NCBI RefSeq assembly: GCF_011694815.1
Contig: NZ_CP050177.1
Span: 4,255,001 to 4,319,000, forward strand
DNA: 64,000 nt
Reading direction: 5' to 3'
Origin: Streptomyces liangshanensis
GTDB lineage: Bacteria > Actinomycetota > Actinomycetes > Streptomycetales > Streptomycetaceae
Shown in pieces: positions 10,131-18,313 of the stretch. The notes under the pieces are model-generated. The model searched no databases, was not told where the DNA came from, and worked only from the letters and a program-made list of their open reading frames with translations. Each line of letters opens with the position of its first letter. Within the stretch, counting starts at the first letter, position 1. The position numbers and the translations under genes are program-made.

Positions 10131-11039
10131 GTGACCCAAGACGAATCGCGCACCGACGCCGGCTCCTCCCTGTCCGCCTCCGACGGCGACTCCTCCTCGG
10201 CGTCGCTCGCCGACACCCAGCGAATTCTGGCCAGGATCGACACGACCCGGCCCCATACCGCCCGTATCTGGAACTACTGGACCGGCGGCAAGGACAACTA
10301 CATCGTCGACCGTGAGGCCGGCGACCAGATCAGGAAGCTGCACCCGGGCATCGGGGACTACGCGCTGGCGGACCGCCAGTTCCTCGGGCGTTCCGTCGAA
10401 CATCTGACCAGGGACGTGGGCATCAGGCAGTTCCTGGACGTCGGCACCGGCCTGCCGAGCGCCGACAACACCCACGAGGTCGCCCAGCGCGTGGCCCCGG
10501 AGTCCCGGATCGTGTACGTCGACAACGACCCGCTCGTCCTCGCCCACGCGCGGGCGCTGCTGACCAGCTCGCCGGAAGGGCGGACGGACTACCTCGACGC
10601 CGATCTCCGGGACGTCGACGCCATCCTGGAGCGCGCCGCGCGGACCCTCGACTTCAGCGAGCCCGTCGCGCTGATGCTGCTGGGCGTCGTCATCTTCATC
10701 GAGGACGACGAGGAGTCGTACGGCCTGGTGCGCCGCCTCATGGACGCGCTGCCCGCCGGGAGCCACCTGGTGCTGTCCCACACCATCACGAGCCCGTCGA
10801 TGCCGGACGTGGACAAGGCGGTCGCCTTCTGGAACGAGAACGGCACGCCCCGGCTGACGCAGCGCACGCCCGAGCAGCTGCTGCGGTACTTCGACGGGCT
10901 GGAGATGCTGGAGCCGGGAGTGGTGTCGTGCTCGCGGTGGCGGCCGGTGGCGGGGGCTGCGGGCGGGGCCGGGGCCGGTGCGGGTGACGGGCTGCCGGAC
11001 GAGGTGGCGATGTTCGGGGGAGTGGGGCGGAAGGGGTAG
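10131..11039 (+). CDS. SAM-dependent methyltransferase, DUF574-type
   Basis: A 302-residue protein with the ARIWNYWTGGKDNY signature (residues 44-57) typical of the large actinobacterial DUF574 family and a Rossmann SAM-binding loop DVGTGLP (103-109). Substrates of this family are mostly unknown. GTG start at 10131. The N-terminal 30 residues are Ser/Asp-rich and probably disordered, and the C-terminus has a Gly/Ala-rich stretch. It stands alone, divergent from the cmd operon. Confidence 0.85.
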   Translation: MTQDESRTDAGSSLSASDGDSSSASLADTQRILARIDTTRPHTARIWNYWTGGKDNYIVDREAGDQIRKLHPGIGDYALADRQFLGRSVEHLTRDVGIRQFLDVGTGLPSADNTHEVAQRVAPESRIVYVDNDPLVLAHARALLTSSPEGRTDYLDADLRDVDAILERAARTLDFSEPVALMLLGVVIFIEDDEESYGLVRRLMDALPAGSHLVLSHTITSPSMPDVDKAVAFWNENGTPRLTQRTPEQLLRYFDGLEMLEPGVVSCSRWRPVAGAAGGAGAGAGDGLPDEVAMFGGVGRKG

Positions 11040-11296
11040 GCGCGCGCGTCGCCTTCTTGGCGCTGCTTGTTCCGTACGGGTGAACTTGGCCGGGCTGTCG
11101 GGGTGTCCGTCCGCCCGGCCGATGCCCGTGCCCGCAGGCGCCTCCGCCGTACGTACGGGTCCCCCGCCGCCGTCCTGACGGGCGGTTGCCCCGCGTCCCG
11201 CTTTGGGAAAGTGCCGTCGATATCCCTCGATATCCGCCTGCTTCCCGGACCTGGGGCGGGCGCGGGAAGCGGCACTGCGGGACAGGGGCGAGCGGG

Positions 11297-11812
11297 ATGG
11301 CGGGGACGGCGGGGGCTGGTGGGGGTGCGGGCGTCGGCGGGGGCGTCGGGGTCGGCGGGGGTGCTGGTGCTGGCGGGGGCGCCGGTAGCGGTGGTGCGGC
11401 GGATGTACGGCACAGCGCGGGGCCCTGGAGCAGGGCGGCGGGCGCGGCCGAGGCGCTGCGTACGCACCTGGGGCAGGTCCGCCCGGAACTCGCCTCGGCG
11501 CACGCGGGGTTGGCGGGCGGTACGGAGGGGCTGGCGGTCGCGGAGGTGCTGCGGACGGTCCGTACCTCGTGGGAGCGGCGGATCGACGCGGCAGCGGGGG
11601 AGTGCGGGAGCCTCGCGGGGAGCTTGCGGGCGGTCGCGAAGGACCTGGGCGAGAGCGATACGGCGGTGAGGTCGGCGCTCGCGCGGGTGGGGGCGGGGAC
11701 GGGCGCGGGCCCGGGAGCGGAGGCGGGTCCGGGCTTCGGCTCGGGACTCGGCTCGGGACTCGGTGGGGGGTCCGGCCCAGCTCTTGGTCCCGCTGTCGGT
11801 GGTGGTCGGTGA
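11297..11812 (+). CDS. ESX-like helical protein, glycine-rich ends
   Basis: About 171 residues: a glycine/alanine-rich N-terminus, a central helical segment (WSRAAGAAEALRTHLGQV onward, roughly 45-125) with the spacing of WXG100-like helical hairpins, and another glycine-rich tail. I chose ATG 11297 after a purine-rich stretch. Its stop overlaps the start of the DUF1023 hydrolase gene, so the two are coupled and probably act together. Such pairs are common in Streptomyces, but their substrates and secretion route are not known. No catalytic residues are visible. Confidence 0.6.
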   Translation: MAGTAGAGGGAGVGGGVGVGGGAGAGGGAGSGGAADVRHSAGPWSRAAGAAEALRTHLGQVRPELASAHAGLAGGTEGLAVAEVLRTVRTSWERRIDAAAGECGSLAGSLRAVAKDLGESDTAVRSALARVGAGTGAGPGAEAGPGFGSGLGSGLGGGSGPALGPAVGGGR

Positions 11813-13659
11813 GTGGGGGGCTGACCTGGGGGCAGTTACGGGCCGTGCGGTGTTCCGGGTGGGAGGACGCCGCCGACGGCTGGGGGCGGGCGAGCAATCG
11901 TGCCGACGCGGCGCGCGACAGGATCGACCGCCAACTGCTCCCCGGCATCGAGGACTCACAGCGGGGCGAGGCGGCGCGGGCGGCGGTCGTACGGCTGCGG
12001 GACCTGAGCCGGGACTTCCAGTACGTCTACGCCGAGTGCGGCCTTGTCCGGACGACGCTCAACAGCCTGGCCCACGAACTGCGCGCTTCGCAGGGGGCGT
12101 TGCGGGAGGCGTTGGAGGACGCGCGGGCGCTGGGGTTCACGGTGCACCCGGACGGCGGGGTGAGCTTTCCCCCGGCGGGCGAGAGCTGGACGACGGGCAG
12201 GCCGTTGCCGGGCGGGCGGATCGCGGGGAGCGGGGCGGAGCCGGTCCCGGTGGTGCCGGCGGCGTACGGGAACGTGAACCCGAACGAGGCGAAGGCCCAG
12301 GACGTCGTGGACCGCATCGCGCGGGCGCTGCGGGAGGCGCGGGGCATCGACGAGCGGTACGCGGCCACGCTGCGCAGGCTGACGGCGCCCGAGGGCGTCA
12401 AGGTCTCGGGGGCGATGTGGACGGACGCGTACGGCGACGCGACGGCGGTACGGGGCGCCGCGGACGGCTACCTCCGGGACGCGATCCCGCTGGACGCGTC
12501 GCCGGCGGAACGCAAGGCGTGGTGGGACGGCCTGACGCGGGAGCGGCAGGAGGAGTACCTGGCGGTCTACCCGGACGTGATCGGGAACCTGGACGGGATC
12601 CCGGCGGTGGTGCGGGACGCGGCGAACCGGGACAACCTGCGGTTGCTGATCGGGAAGTTGGAGGGGGTGGAGGGGGAGGGGGTGGGGGCTCGGTTGGCGG
12701 GGTTGCGGGAGATCGAGCGGCAGTTGCGGTTTCCCGATCCCGATCGGCCCCCGATGTATTTGCTCGGCATCGGCGACGAGGGGAACGGCCGGGCCGTCGT
12801 CGCGTACGGGAATCCGGACACGGCGCGGAACGTGTCGGCGTATGTGCCGGGACTCGGGGCCGCGTTGGACGAGGATTTCGCGACGAACGATCTGCGGCGT
12901 GCGGCGGACACGGCCTTGGCGGCCCGCGAGTACGACTCGTCGAGCGCGGCGATCGTATGGCTCGGCTATGACGCGCCGCAGTTGTCCGGGGACGACATCG
13001 CGGGGAACACGGACGTCATGTTCGCCGACCGGGCGGAGGCCGGGGCCGTCGCGTACAACTCGTTCATGGCCGGTGTCTCGGCGACGAACGAACACGAGAA
13101 TCCGCACGTGACCGCGATCGGCCATTCGTACGGTTCGCTGACCGTGGGACAGGCCGCGCAGCGGCCGGGAGGGGTGCCGGGCGCCGAGGACATCGTGCTG
13201 CTCGGCAGCCCCGGGACCGGTGCGCGGTCCGCCGACGAGCTGGGTGTGGGCAGGGACCACGTGTACGTCGGCGCGGCCGAGAACGACCCGGTGACGGCCA
13301 TGCCCGCCAAGATCGAGGCGCGCGGGATGGCGACGGGGGCGATGAGCGGGGCCGTCGTGGGCGGGGCGGTGGGTGGCCCGGTGGGGGCGGTGGTCGGGGG
13401 CGTCGGGGGTGGTGCGGCGGCGTACTTCGCGCAGGACGCCCAGGCGGACGACCGGGAGATCTGGTACGGCACGGACCCGGCCCACGAGGCGTTCGGCGCG
13501 CGGCGGTTCCGGGTGGCGGACGGGCCGCGGCCGATCGCGGACATGGGCGGAGTGGACGCGCATACGCGGTACTTCAACGACGGGGAGGAGTCGGCCCAGA
13601 ACATCGCGAAGGTGGTTGCGGGTCAAGGTCACAAGATCAGTGTTCAGGAGCCCCGGTGA
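11809..13659 (+). CDS. DUF1023 alpha/beta hydrolase with N-terminal ESX-like helices
   Basis: A 616-residue protein. Residues 1-120 form a long helical segment beginning WGQLRAV, like WXG100/EspA-type antiparallel helices. The C-terminal half is a DUF1023 alpha/beta hydrolase with the nucleophile elbow GHSYGS (Ser440) and a downstream DPV acid motif. A glycine/alanine-rich, membrane-like stretch follows. The GTG start at 11809 overlaps the preceding stop. The pairing with a helical partner and a lipoprotein resembles polymorphic surface/exported enzyme modules. The substrate, perhaps a lipid or ester, is unknown. Confidence 0.78.
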   Translation: MSGGLTWGQLRAVRCSGWEDAADGWGRASNRADAARDRIDRQLLPGIEDSQRGEAARAAVVRLRDLSRDFQYVYAECGLVRTTLNSLAHELRASQGALREALEDARALGFTVHPDGGVSFPPAGESWTTGRPLPGGRIAGSGAEPVPVVPAAYGNVNPNEAKAQDVVDRIARALREARGIDERYAATLRRLTAPEGVKVSGAMWTDAYGDATAVRGAADGYLRDAIPLDASPAERKAWWDGLTRERQEEYLAVYPDVIGNLDGIPAVVRDAANRDNLRLLIGKLEGVEGEGVGARLAGLREIERQLRFPDPDRPPMYLLGIGDEGNGRAVVAYGNPDTARNVSAYVPGLGAALDEDFATNDLRRAADTALAAREYDSSSAAIVWLGYDAPQLSGDDIAGNTDVMFADRAEAGAVAYNSFMAGVSATNEHENPHVTAIGHSYGSLTVGQAAQRPGGVPGAEDIVLLGSPGTGARSADELGVGRDHVYVGAAENDPVTAMPAKIEARGMATGAMSGAVVGGAVGGPVGAVVGGVGGGAAAYFAQDAQADDREIWYGTDPAHEAFGARRFRVADGPRPIADMGGVDAHTRYFNDGEESAQNIAKVVAGQGHKISVQEPR

Positions 13660-14270
13660 AATCTGTGCGTCTATGGACGACATTACTTCTGGCCGTCGTC
13701 ACGGCCGGATGCGGTTCTTCGGCGGAGGACCGCAAGCCCGAAAGGAAACCGTCCGACGTGAACATGCGGCAAGCGGCCGAGAAGGCCGATGCGGTGATGC
13801 AGCAGACGTTGTCCGATGTCACGCCGCGACTGCGGTGGAATCATGGGCCGTCGAACGACCACATCTGCGCGGACTTCAAGTACGACGCGACCGGTACGGG
13901 CAGGGTGCGGCGTCGGATCGCGATCATGACCGTGGTCTCCGCGGAGCGGCGGGGAAGTCTGCTCGGTGTGGTGGAGCGCAGCTGGAAAGCGCGCGGATAC
14001 CGGATCACGAGCGTCGACACCGACCCCGACCTCCCCGCGATCTTCGCCTCCACCCCCGACAACTTCCAGATGCGCGTCGCCGTCGGGAACGCCGGGCAGT
14101 TCTTCCTCTCCATCACCACCCCCTGCTTCCCCGAATCCCCCGTCCCCGCCCCGGCCCCCGTGCCGAACACGCCGCACCGCGCCGGGGGCTACCCCCAGCC
14201 CCCCGACATCCACGACCACTTCTGGTCATCCCGAGATCCTCTTCCGGCCCCTTCGCCGTCCACCCCCTGA
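13656..14270 (+). CDS. putative lipoprotein
   Basis: A 204-residue protein with an N-terminal signal peptide and a lipobox-like VTAGC around residue 19, so it is probably lipid-anchored outside the membrane. The C-terminus is very proline-rich. The GTG start at 13656 overlaps the stop of the DUF1023 hydrolase, making it the third gene of this operon. I recognise no enzyme domain. It may be an accessory or immunity-like partner of the hydrolase, but that is only inferred from coupling. Confidence 0.7.
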   Translation: MKSVRLWTTLLLAVVTAGCGSSAEDRKPERKPSDVNMRQAAEKADAVMQQTLSDVTPRLRWNHGPSNDHICADFKYDATGTGRVRRRIAIMTVVSAERRGSLLGVVERSWKARGYRITSVDTDPDLPAIFASTPDNFQMRVAVGNAGQFFLSITTPCFPESPVPAPAPVPNTPHRAGGYPQPPDIHDHFWSSRDPLPAPSPSTP

Positions 14271-14332
14271 TCCGGCCCCTCCCCGCCTACACTGGTCCGG
14301 ACAGCGGCCCTGACGCGAAGGGTGTTTTGACG

Positions 14333-15352
14333 GTGCGTAAGGCATGGCTCGTCGCGTCGGCCGTCGGGGGGTCCGGGATGGCCTTCGTCGCGTTGGTCGT
14401 CGTCGGGACCTACTCCGCCGCCGCCGGGCTCGCCGGGGGGAAGGGTGGGGCTGTCGGGCTCGCCAAGGGGGCCGTGCCCGCCGCGTACAAGCCGCTCGTC
14501 GAGCAGTGGGGCAACCTCTGCCCCGCCATCAATCCCGCCCTCCTCGCCGCGCAGCTCTACCAGGAGAGCGGCTGGAACCCGTCCGCCCAGAGTCCGGCCG
14601 ACGCCCGGGGCATCGGGCAGTTCATCCCCGGTACGTGGGCCGCGCACGGCATCGACGGGGACAAGGACGGGGATCGGGACATCTGGGACCCGAAGGACGC
14701 GATTCCGTCCGCCGCCTCGTACGACTGTGAATTGGCCGAATACGTCAAGGACGTGCCCGGCGACGCGACCAACAACATGCTTGCCTCGTACAACGCGGGC
14801 GCGTACGCCGTCATCCGGTACAAGGGCGTGCCGCCGTACCGGGAGACGCAGAACTACGTCAAGATCATCCGGACTCTGGAGAAGAGCTTCGCGGCGCCCG
14901 TGGGGCGGGTCGCGCCGTCCCGGCAGGCCGCCGCGGCGATCTACTTCGCCCAGCAGAAGCTGGGTACGCCCTACCTCTGGGGCGGGAACGGGACGGCCGC
15001 CCAGGGAGGGCGCTTCGACTGCTCCGGGTTGACGCAGGCCGCGTACCGGACGGTCGGGATCGAGCTGCCGCGGGTGGCCAACGACCAGTACAACGCGGGG
15101 GAGCACCCCGCCCGCAACGAGCTGCTCCCCGGGGATCTGGTCTTCTTCTCCGAGGATCTGACCAACTCGCGGGCCATTCACCACGTCGGGCTGTACGTCG
15201 GCGGCGGTTACATGATCAACGCGCCGTACACCGGGGCCGTGATCCGGTTCGACAAGATCGACAAGCCCGACTACTTCGGCGCGACCCGGGTCACCGAGGA
15301 CGGCGCCAAGTCCCTGCCCCTCGATCTGCCGCCCGACCGACCCTCCGTCTGA
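14333..15352 (+). CDS. bifunctional lytic transglycosylase / NlpC-P60 endopeptidase
   Basis: A 339-residue exported cell wall hydrolase. A signal/anchor helix lies at residues 10-32. An SLT-type lysozyme-like domain follows (about 50-190), with the catalytic Glu78 in YQESGWNP. An NlpC/P60 domain then spans about 205-330, with Cys230 (FDCSGL) and His284 (HVGLYVG). It would cut both glycan strands and stem peptides during growth or sporulation. GTG 14333 was chosen; a TTG two codons upstream is equally close to the GAAGGG ribosome site. It matches the SCO4132-type neighbour of the cmd operon. Confidence 0.9.
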   Translation: MRKAWLVASAVGGSGMAFVALVVVGTYSAAAGLAGGKGGAVGLAKGAVPAAYKPLVEQWGNLCPAINPALLAAQLYQESGWNPSAQSPADARGIGQFIPGTWAAHGIDGDKDGDRDIWDPKDAIPSAASYDCELAEYVKDVPGDATNNMLASYNAGAYAVIRYKGVPPYRETQNYVKIIRTLEKSFAAPVGRVAPSRQAAAAIYFAQQKLGTPYLWGGNGTAAQGGRFDCSGLTQAAYRTVGIELPRVANDQYNAGEHPARNELLPGDLVFFSEDLTNSRAIHHVGLYVGGGYMINAPYTGAVIRFDKIDKPDYFGATRVTEDGAKSLPLDLPPDRPSV

Positions 15353-15710
15353 GGGGCGGGTTCCGCGGCGGACGAGGGGGACGGTCCGGGGGAGCCGAGG
15401 ACGTTCCGGCGGTCCCGGCGGAATGCCCCGCAGGGCCATTCGGCGGTCGCCGAATGGCCGGAACTATCCGTCCCGTCACCCTCCTGAACTGCGACGACGT
15501 GTCACTCTTCGATAACGTCATGGTGATCGTTCGGTGGAGAGTGGAACGTACTGCCTGCACAGGCCGTTCCATGGGCGACAGCTGCGCAGTTGATCACGCA
15601 GCATGTTCCTTACCGACCACGGGGACCGACCACGGAGGTCGGTGGAGTCGGCGCGCGGTCTGGCGCGCCGCGGCAGGTATCACGGCGAACAAGGCAAGGG
15701 GCCGCAGCAG
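15353..15710. other. intergenic region upstream of PAP2 gene
   Basis: About 358 bases without a gene I can support. An in-frame upstream extension of the PAP2 gene reaches 15603, but it has no membrane or domain character and a good ribosome site precedes the downstream ATG. The promoter of the PAP2 gene is expected here. Confidence 0.4.
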
Positions 15711-16439
15711 ATGGCTGGACTCGTACTGGATGGGTCGAACCCAGACGTCAGCCTGCTCTACGACATCAACGGACTGGCCAAGGACGCCCCGTCGTGGTTC
15801 GACCGCGTCATGGAGTTCGTCGGCGAGTACGGGATCATGCTCGCCCTCGTCCTGGTGGTCGTCGCCTGCTGGTGGAGCGTCCGCAAGCGCGGCTCCGCCG
15901 AGGACTCGGTGACCGCGGTCGCCGGGCTGGTCTGGGCGCCGCTCGCGGCCGGCTTCGCGCTGCTCGTCAACATCCCGATCCGGGGGTTCGTCGAACGGCC
16001 GCGCCCGTTCCTCGACCACAAGGGCCTGGACGTCCTGGTCGCCGGCAAGACCGACTACTCGTTCGTCAGCGACCACGCCACCATGGCGATGGCCATCGGC
16101 GCGGCCGTCTTCGTCGCCCACCGGGGCTTCGGGTTCGCCGCGCTCGGCCTCGCGCTGCTCGAAGGCTTCTGCCGGGTCTACATGGGGGTCCACTACCCCA
16201 CGGACGTCATCGGCGGTTTCGCGCTCGGTACGGCTGTCGCGCTCCTGCTCACCCCCCTCGCCCTCGCGCTGCTGACCCCGCTCCTGTCGGCGGTCTCGCG
16301 CTCCCGGCACGTCGGTTGGGTGGTACGGGCGCGCTCCGCGCGGGAGGCCGACCTGATCTCCGGCGCGGGCACCGTCGGCGGGACCCGGCCGCTCGGGATG
16401 CCCGAGCCGCGGCCCGACGACAACAACCTGGCGGCCTGA
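15711..16439 (+). CDS. PAP2-family membrane phosphatase
   Basis: A 242-residue polytopic membrane protein with the three PAP2 catalytic motifs: RGFVERPRPF (91-100), SDHAT (120-124) in place of the usual PSGH, and CRVYMGVHYPTD (154-165) with the catalytic His161. It probably removes phosphate from a membrane lipid such as undecaprenyl pyrophosphate or phosphatidate outside the membrane. ATG 15711 follows AAGGGG; an upstream start at 15603 would add a non-conserved tail. The SDHAT variant keeps the catalytic His122. Confidence 0.88.
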   Translation: MAGLVLDGSNPDVSLLYDINGLAKDAPSWFDRVMEFVGEYGIMLALVLVVVACWWSVRKRGSAEDSVTAVAGLVWAPLAAGFALLVNIPIRGFVERPRPFLDHKGLDVLVAGKTDYSFVSDHATMAMAIGAAVFVAHRGFGFAALGLALLEGFCRVYMGVHYPTDVIGGFALGTAVALLLTPLALALLTPLLSAVSRSRHVGWVVRARSAREADLISGAGTVGGTRPLGMPEPRPDDNNLAA

Positions 16440-16464
16440 CGCCCAGGTCTTCGGCCCACGGGGG

Positions 16465-17097
16465 TCAGCGCGCCGCCACCGCGCTGACCACCACGTTCGA
16501 GTCCCAGTGGCCGTTCGCGTCGATGACGCCCCCGCAGGTGATCAGCCGCAGCTCGGGGCCCGGCACCGGGCCGTAGACGCGGGCGGTCGGGAACTTCGCC
16601 GTCCGGTACGTGTCCACCGCCGTCACCCGGAACCGCACCCGCCGCCCGTCGCCCAACTCCGCCTCCACCCGGTCTCCGGCGCGCAGCCGCCCCAGCTTGG
16701 CGAAGACGGCGTTACGGATGTTGTCGCGGCCGTTGCGTACCGGGACGGTCCCGGGGTTCGCCGGGGCGTCCCGGTGGCCCACCAGCACGGCCGGGCCGCG
16801 TTCGCCGGGGCGCGGGCCCAGCGCGTACCAGCCGACCTTCATCGCGTGGCGGAAGCTCGGCGCGTCCAGCGTCCTGCCCTCGTCGAGGGAGAGCGGCATG
16901 ACCGCCGCGCTGACCCGCAGCGCCGGGATGCGCAGCCGTACGGGAGCCGAGTGCGGGTCCGCGACCCGGACCGCGCGCGGTTCCGCGGCCGCCACCGGGG
17001 GCCGGCGGGCGGGCGCCTGGCGCGGGGGCAGGACCGTCAGCACGACGGCGGCCACCGCGCCCAGGGCCGCCACCCCGAACAGCACCTTGACCGTCAC
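16465..17097 (-). CDS. class E/F-like sortase
   Basis: A 210-residue sortase with an N-terminal membrane anchor (about residues 4-24), an LVGHRD segment carrying catalytic His108 and the TLxTC-like LITCGG with Cys188. It would link surface proteins to peptidoglycan. The start is uncertain: GTG 17097 has a weak ribosome site, but no better start exists before the upstream gene ends at 17145. It follows 47 bases after the gene for a Yx(FWY)xxD protein, which may be its substrate or partner. Confidence 0.8.
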   Translation of the reverse strand: MTVKVLFGVAALGAVAAVVLTVLPPRQAPARRPPVAAAEPRAVRVADPHSAPVRLRIPALRVSAAVMPLSLDEGRTLDAPSFRHAMKVGWYALGPRPGERGPAVLVGHRDAPANPGTVPVRNGRDNIRNAVFAKLGRLRAGDRVEAELGDGRRVRFRVTAVDTYRTAKFPTARVYGPVPGPELRLITCGGVIDANGHWDSNVVVSAVAAR

Positions 17098-17144
17098 GTC
17101 CGCCGCCCGCCCCGGCGCGGCGGTCCGGCCGGTCCCGTTTCCGG

Positions 17145-18191
17145 TCAGTGCCGGCCGTCCCTCGACCGGCGCCGGCCGCGCATCACCAGGACCGTGCTCG
17201 CGGCGGCGGCCACCAGGGTGGTGCCGACGGCGAGGGACAGCGAGGCCGCCCTCGACGGGCCCTGCGCGGCCGCGGAGTCCACGGGGTGCTGCGCGCCGCC
17301 GCGTGCCCCGCCCGACGGGGTGACCTGGAGGGCGCCGACGGACGACGAGGCGGTACGGGTGGTCACCGGGGCGGGCGGGACCACGGCCGGCGCGGTCGTG
17401 GCGGGCCGCGCCGGGGCCGCGGTGCGGGAGCGGGTGGCCGGGGGCGGCACGGCCGTCCGGCGCGGGGCCGGGGGCGTGGCGGCCGGCTTGCGGGCCGCCG
17501 TCCTCGCCGGCTTCGGCTTCGGCTTCGTCGTGGTGTCCTTCGGCTTGGCCGTCGTGTTCTTCGGCACCGTCAGCGGCGGTCTCGGGTGCGCGGGCGGGGC
17601 CGTCCTGGCCGGCGCGGGCACGCGGGACGTCGCGTCCGAGATGACGCCCGTGGACTTCGCCGGGGAGGAGGACCTGCGGGGCTTCGCGGACCCGCTGGGC
17701 TTCGCGGTGCGGGCGGGTTTCGCGGTGTGGGTCGGGGAGGTCTTCACCTGGGACAGCGGTCTGCCGTCGCCCGCGATCAGGCTGAAGCCCGGGACGTTCT
17801 GGCCCCGCGGCCGGTTGGGCATGTCGTTCTTGAAGTAGTACAGCGGGTGCGTGTTCAGGATGACCTGCGGTTTGTCGCTGCCCGGCGCGTCCTTCTTCGT
17901 CTGGGACGTCTGCGCGGTCACGCCCTTGGCCTTCTTCGGGAAGCCGACCGCCGCCGGCCAGGACTTGGTGCACGCGCCCGTGCAGCCCGACACGTCGCGC
18001 TTGTCCGCCTCGCGGACGTACAGCGGATTGCCCTTCTTGTCCGCCACCACGTCACCGACCGCCGTCTTGATGAGCGTGAGCTGCCCCGGCTCCGTCGGCT
18101 TGTCCACGGCGACGGCGGCGCTCGCGCCGAGCGCGAGGAGGAGAGCGGCGGCCGTGACGAGAGCGGCCGAGCGGGGTCCGTATCGATCCAT
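17145..18191 (-). CDS. exported COG4315-like protein with Yx(FWY)xxD motif and C-terminal anchor
   Basis: A 348-residue exported protein: signal peptide (1-29), a globular region with two cysteines (Cys70, Cys74) and the motif YYFKND (118-123) matching Yx(FWY)xxD, then a long Pro/Thr/Lys-rich spacer and a C-terminal hydrophobic helix with an Arg-rich tail. The layout is that of a wall-spanning surface protein, but I see no LPXTG or LAXTG motif. ATG 18191 follows GGAGG. It sits directly upstream of a sortase gene in the same direction. Confidence 0.75.
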   Translation of the reverse strand: MDRYGPRSAALVTAAALLLALGASAAVAVDKPTEPGQLTLIKTAVGDVVADKKGNPLYVREADKRDVSGCTGACTKSWPAAVGFPKKAKGVTAQTSQTKKDAPGSDKPQVILNTHPLYYFKNDMPNRPRGQNVPGFSLIAGDGRPLSQVKTSPTHTAKPARTAKPSGSAKPRRSSSPAKSTGVISDATSRVPAPARTAPPAHPRPPLTVPKNTTAKPKDTTTKPKPKPARTAARKPAATPPAPRRTAVPPPATRSRTAAPARPATTAPAVVPPAPVTTRTASSSVGALQVTPSGGARGGAQHPVDSAAAQGPSRAASLSLAVGTTLVAAAASTVLVMRGRRRSRDGRH

Positions 18192-18313
18192 GGGTACAGG
18201 CCACCTCCCTGACGCCCGGTCGGCCACCTCGGTGGTCCGTACGGGCTAGGAGGTGTCCGCCCGGGTGTCCCCGGGGGTACCTGGTGTCCCCGGGCGTCGG
18301 GGCGGCGGCGGCC

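Noticed and set aside
17098..17973. Upstream extension of the sortase frame
   Set aside because: It lies inside the oppositely framed, same-strand gene for the Yx(FWY)xxD protein and has no domain. The sortase is complete from 17097.
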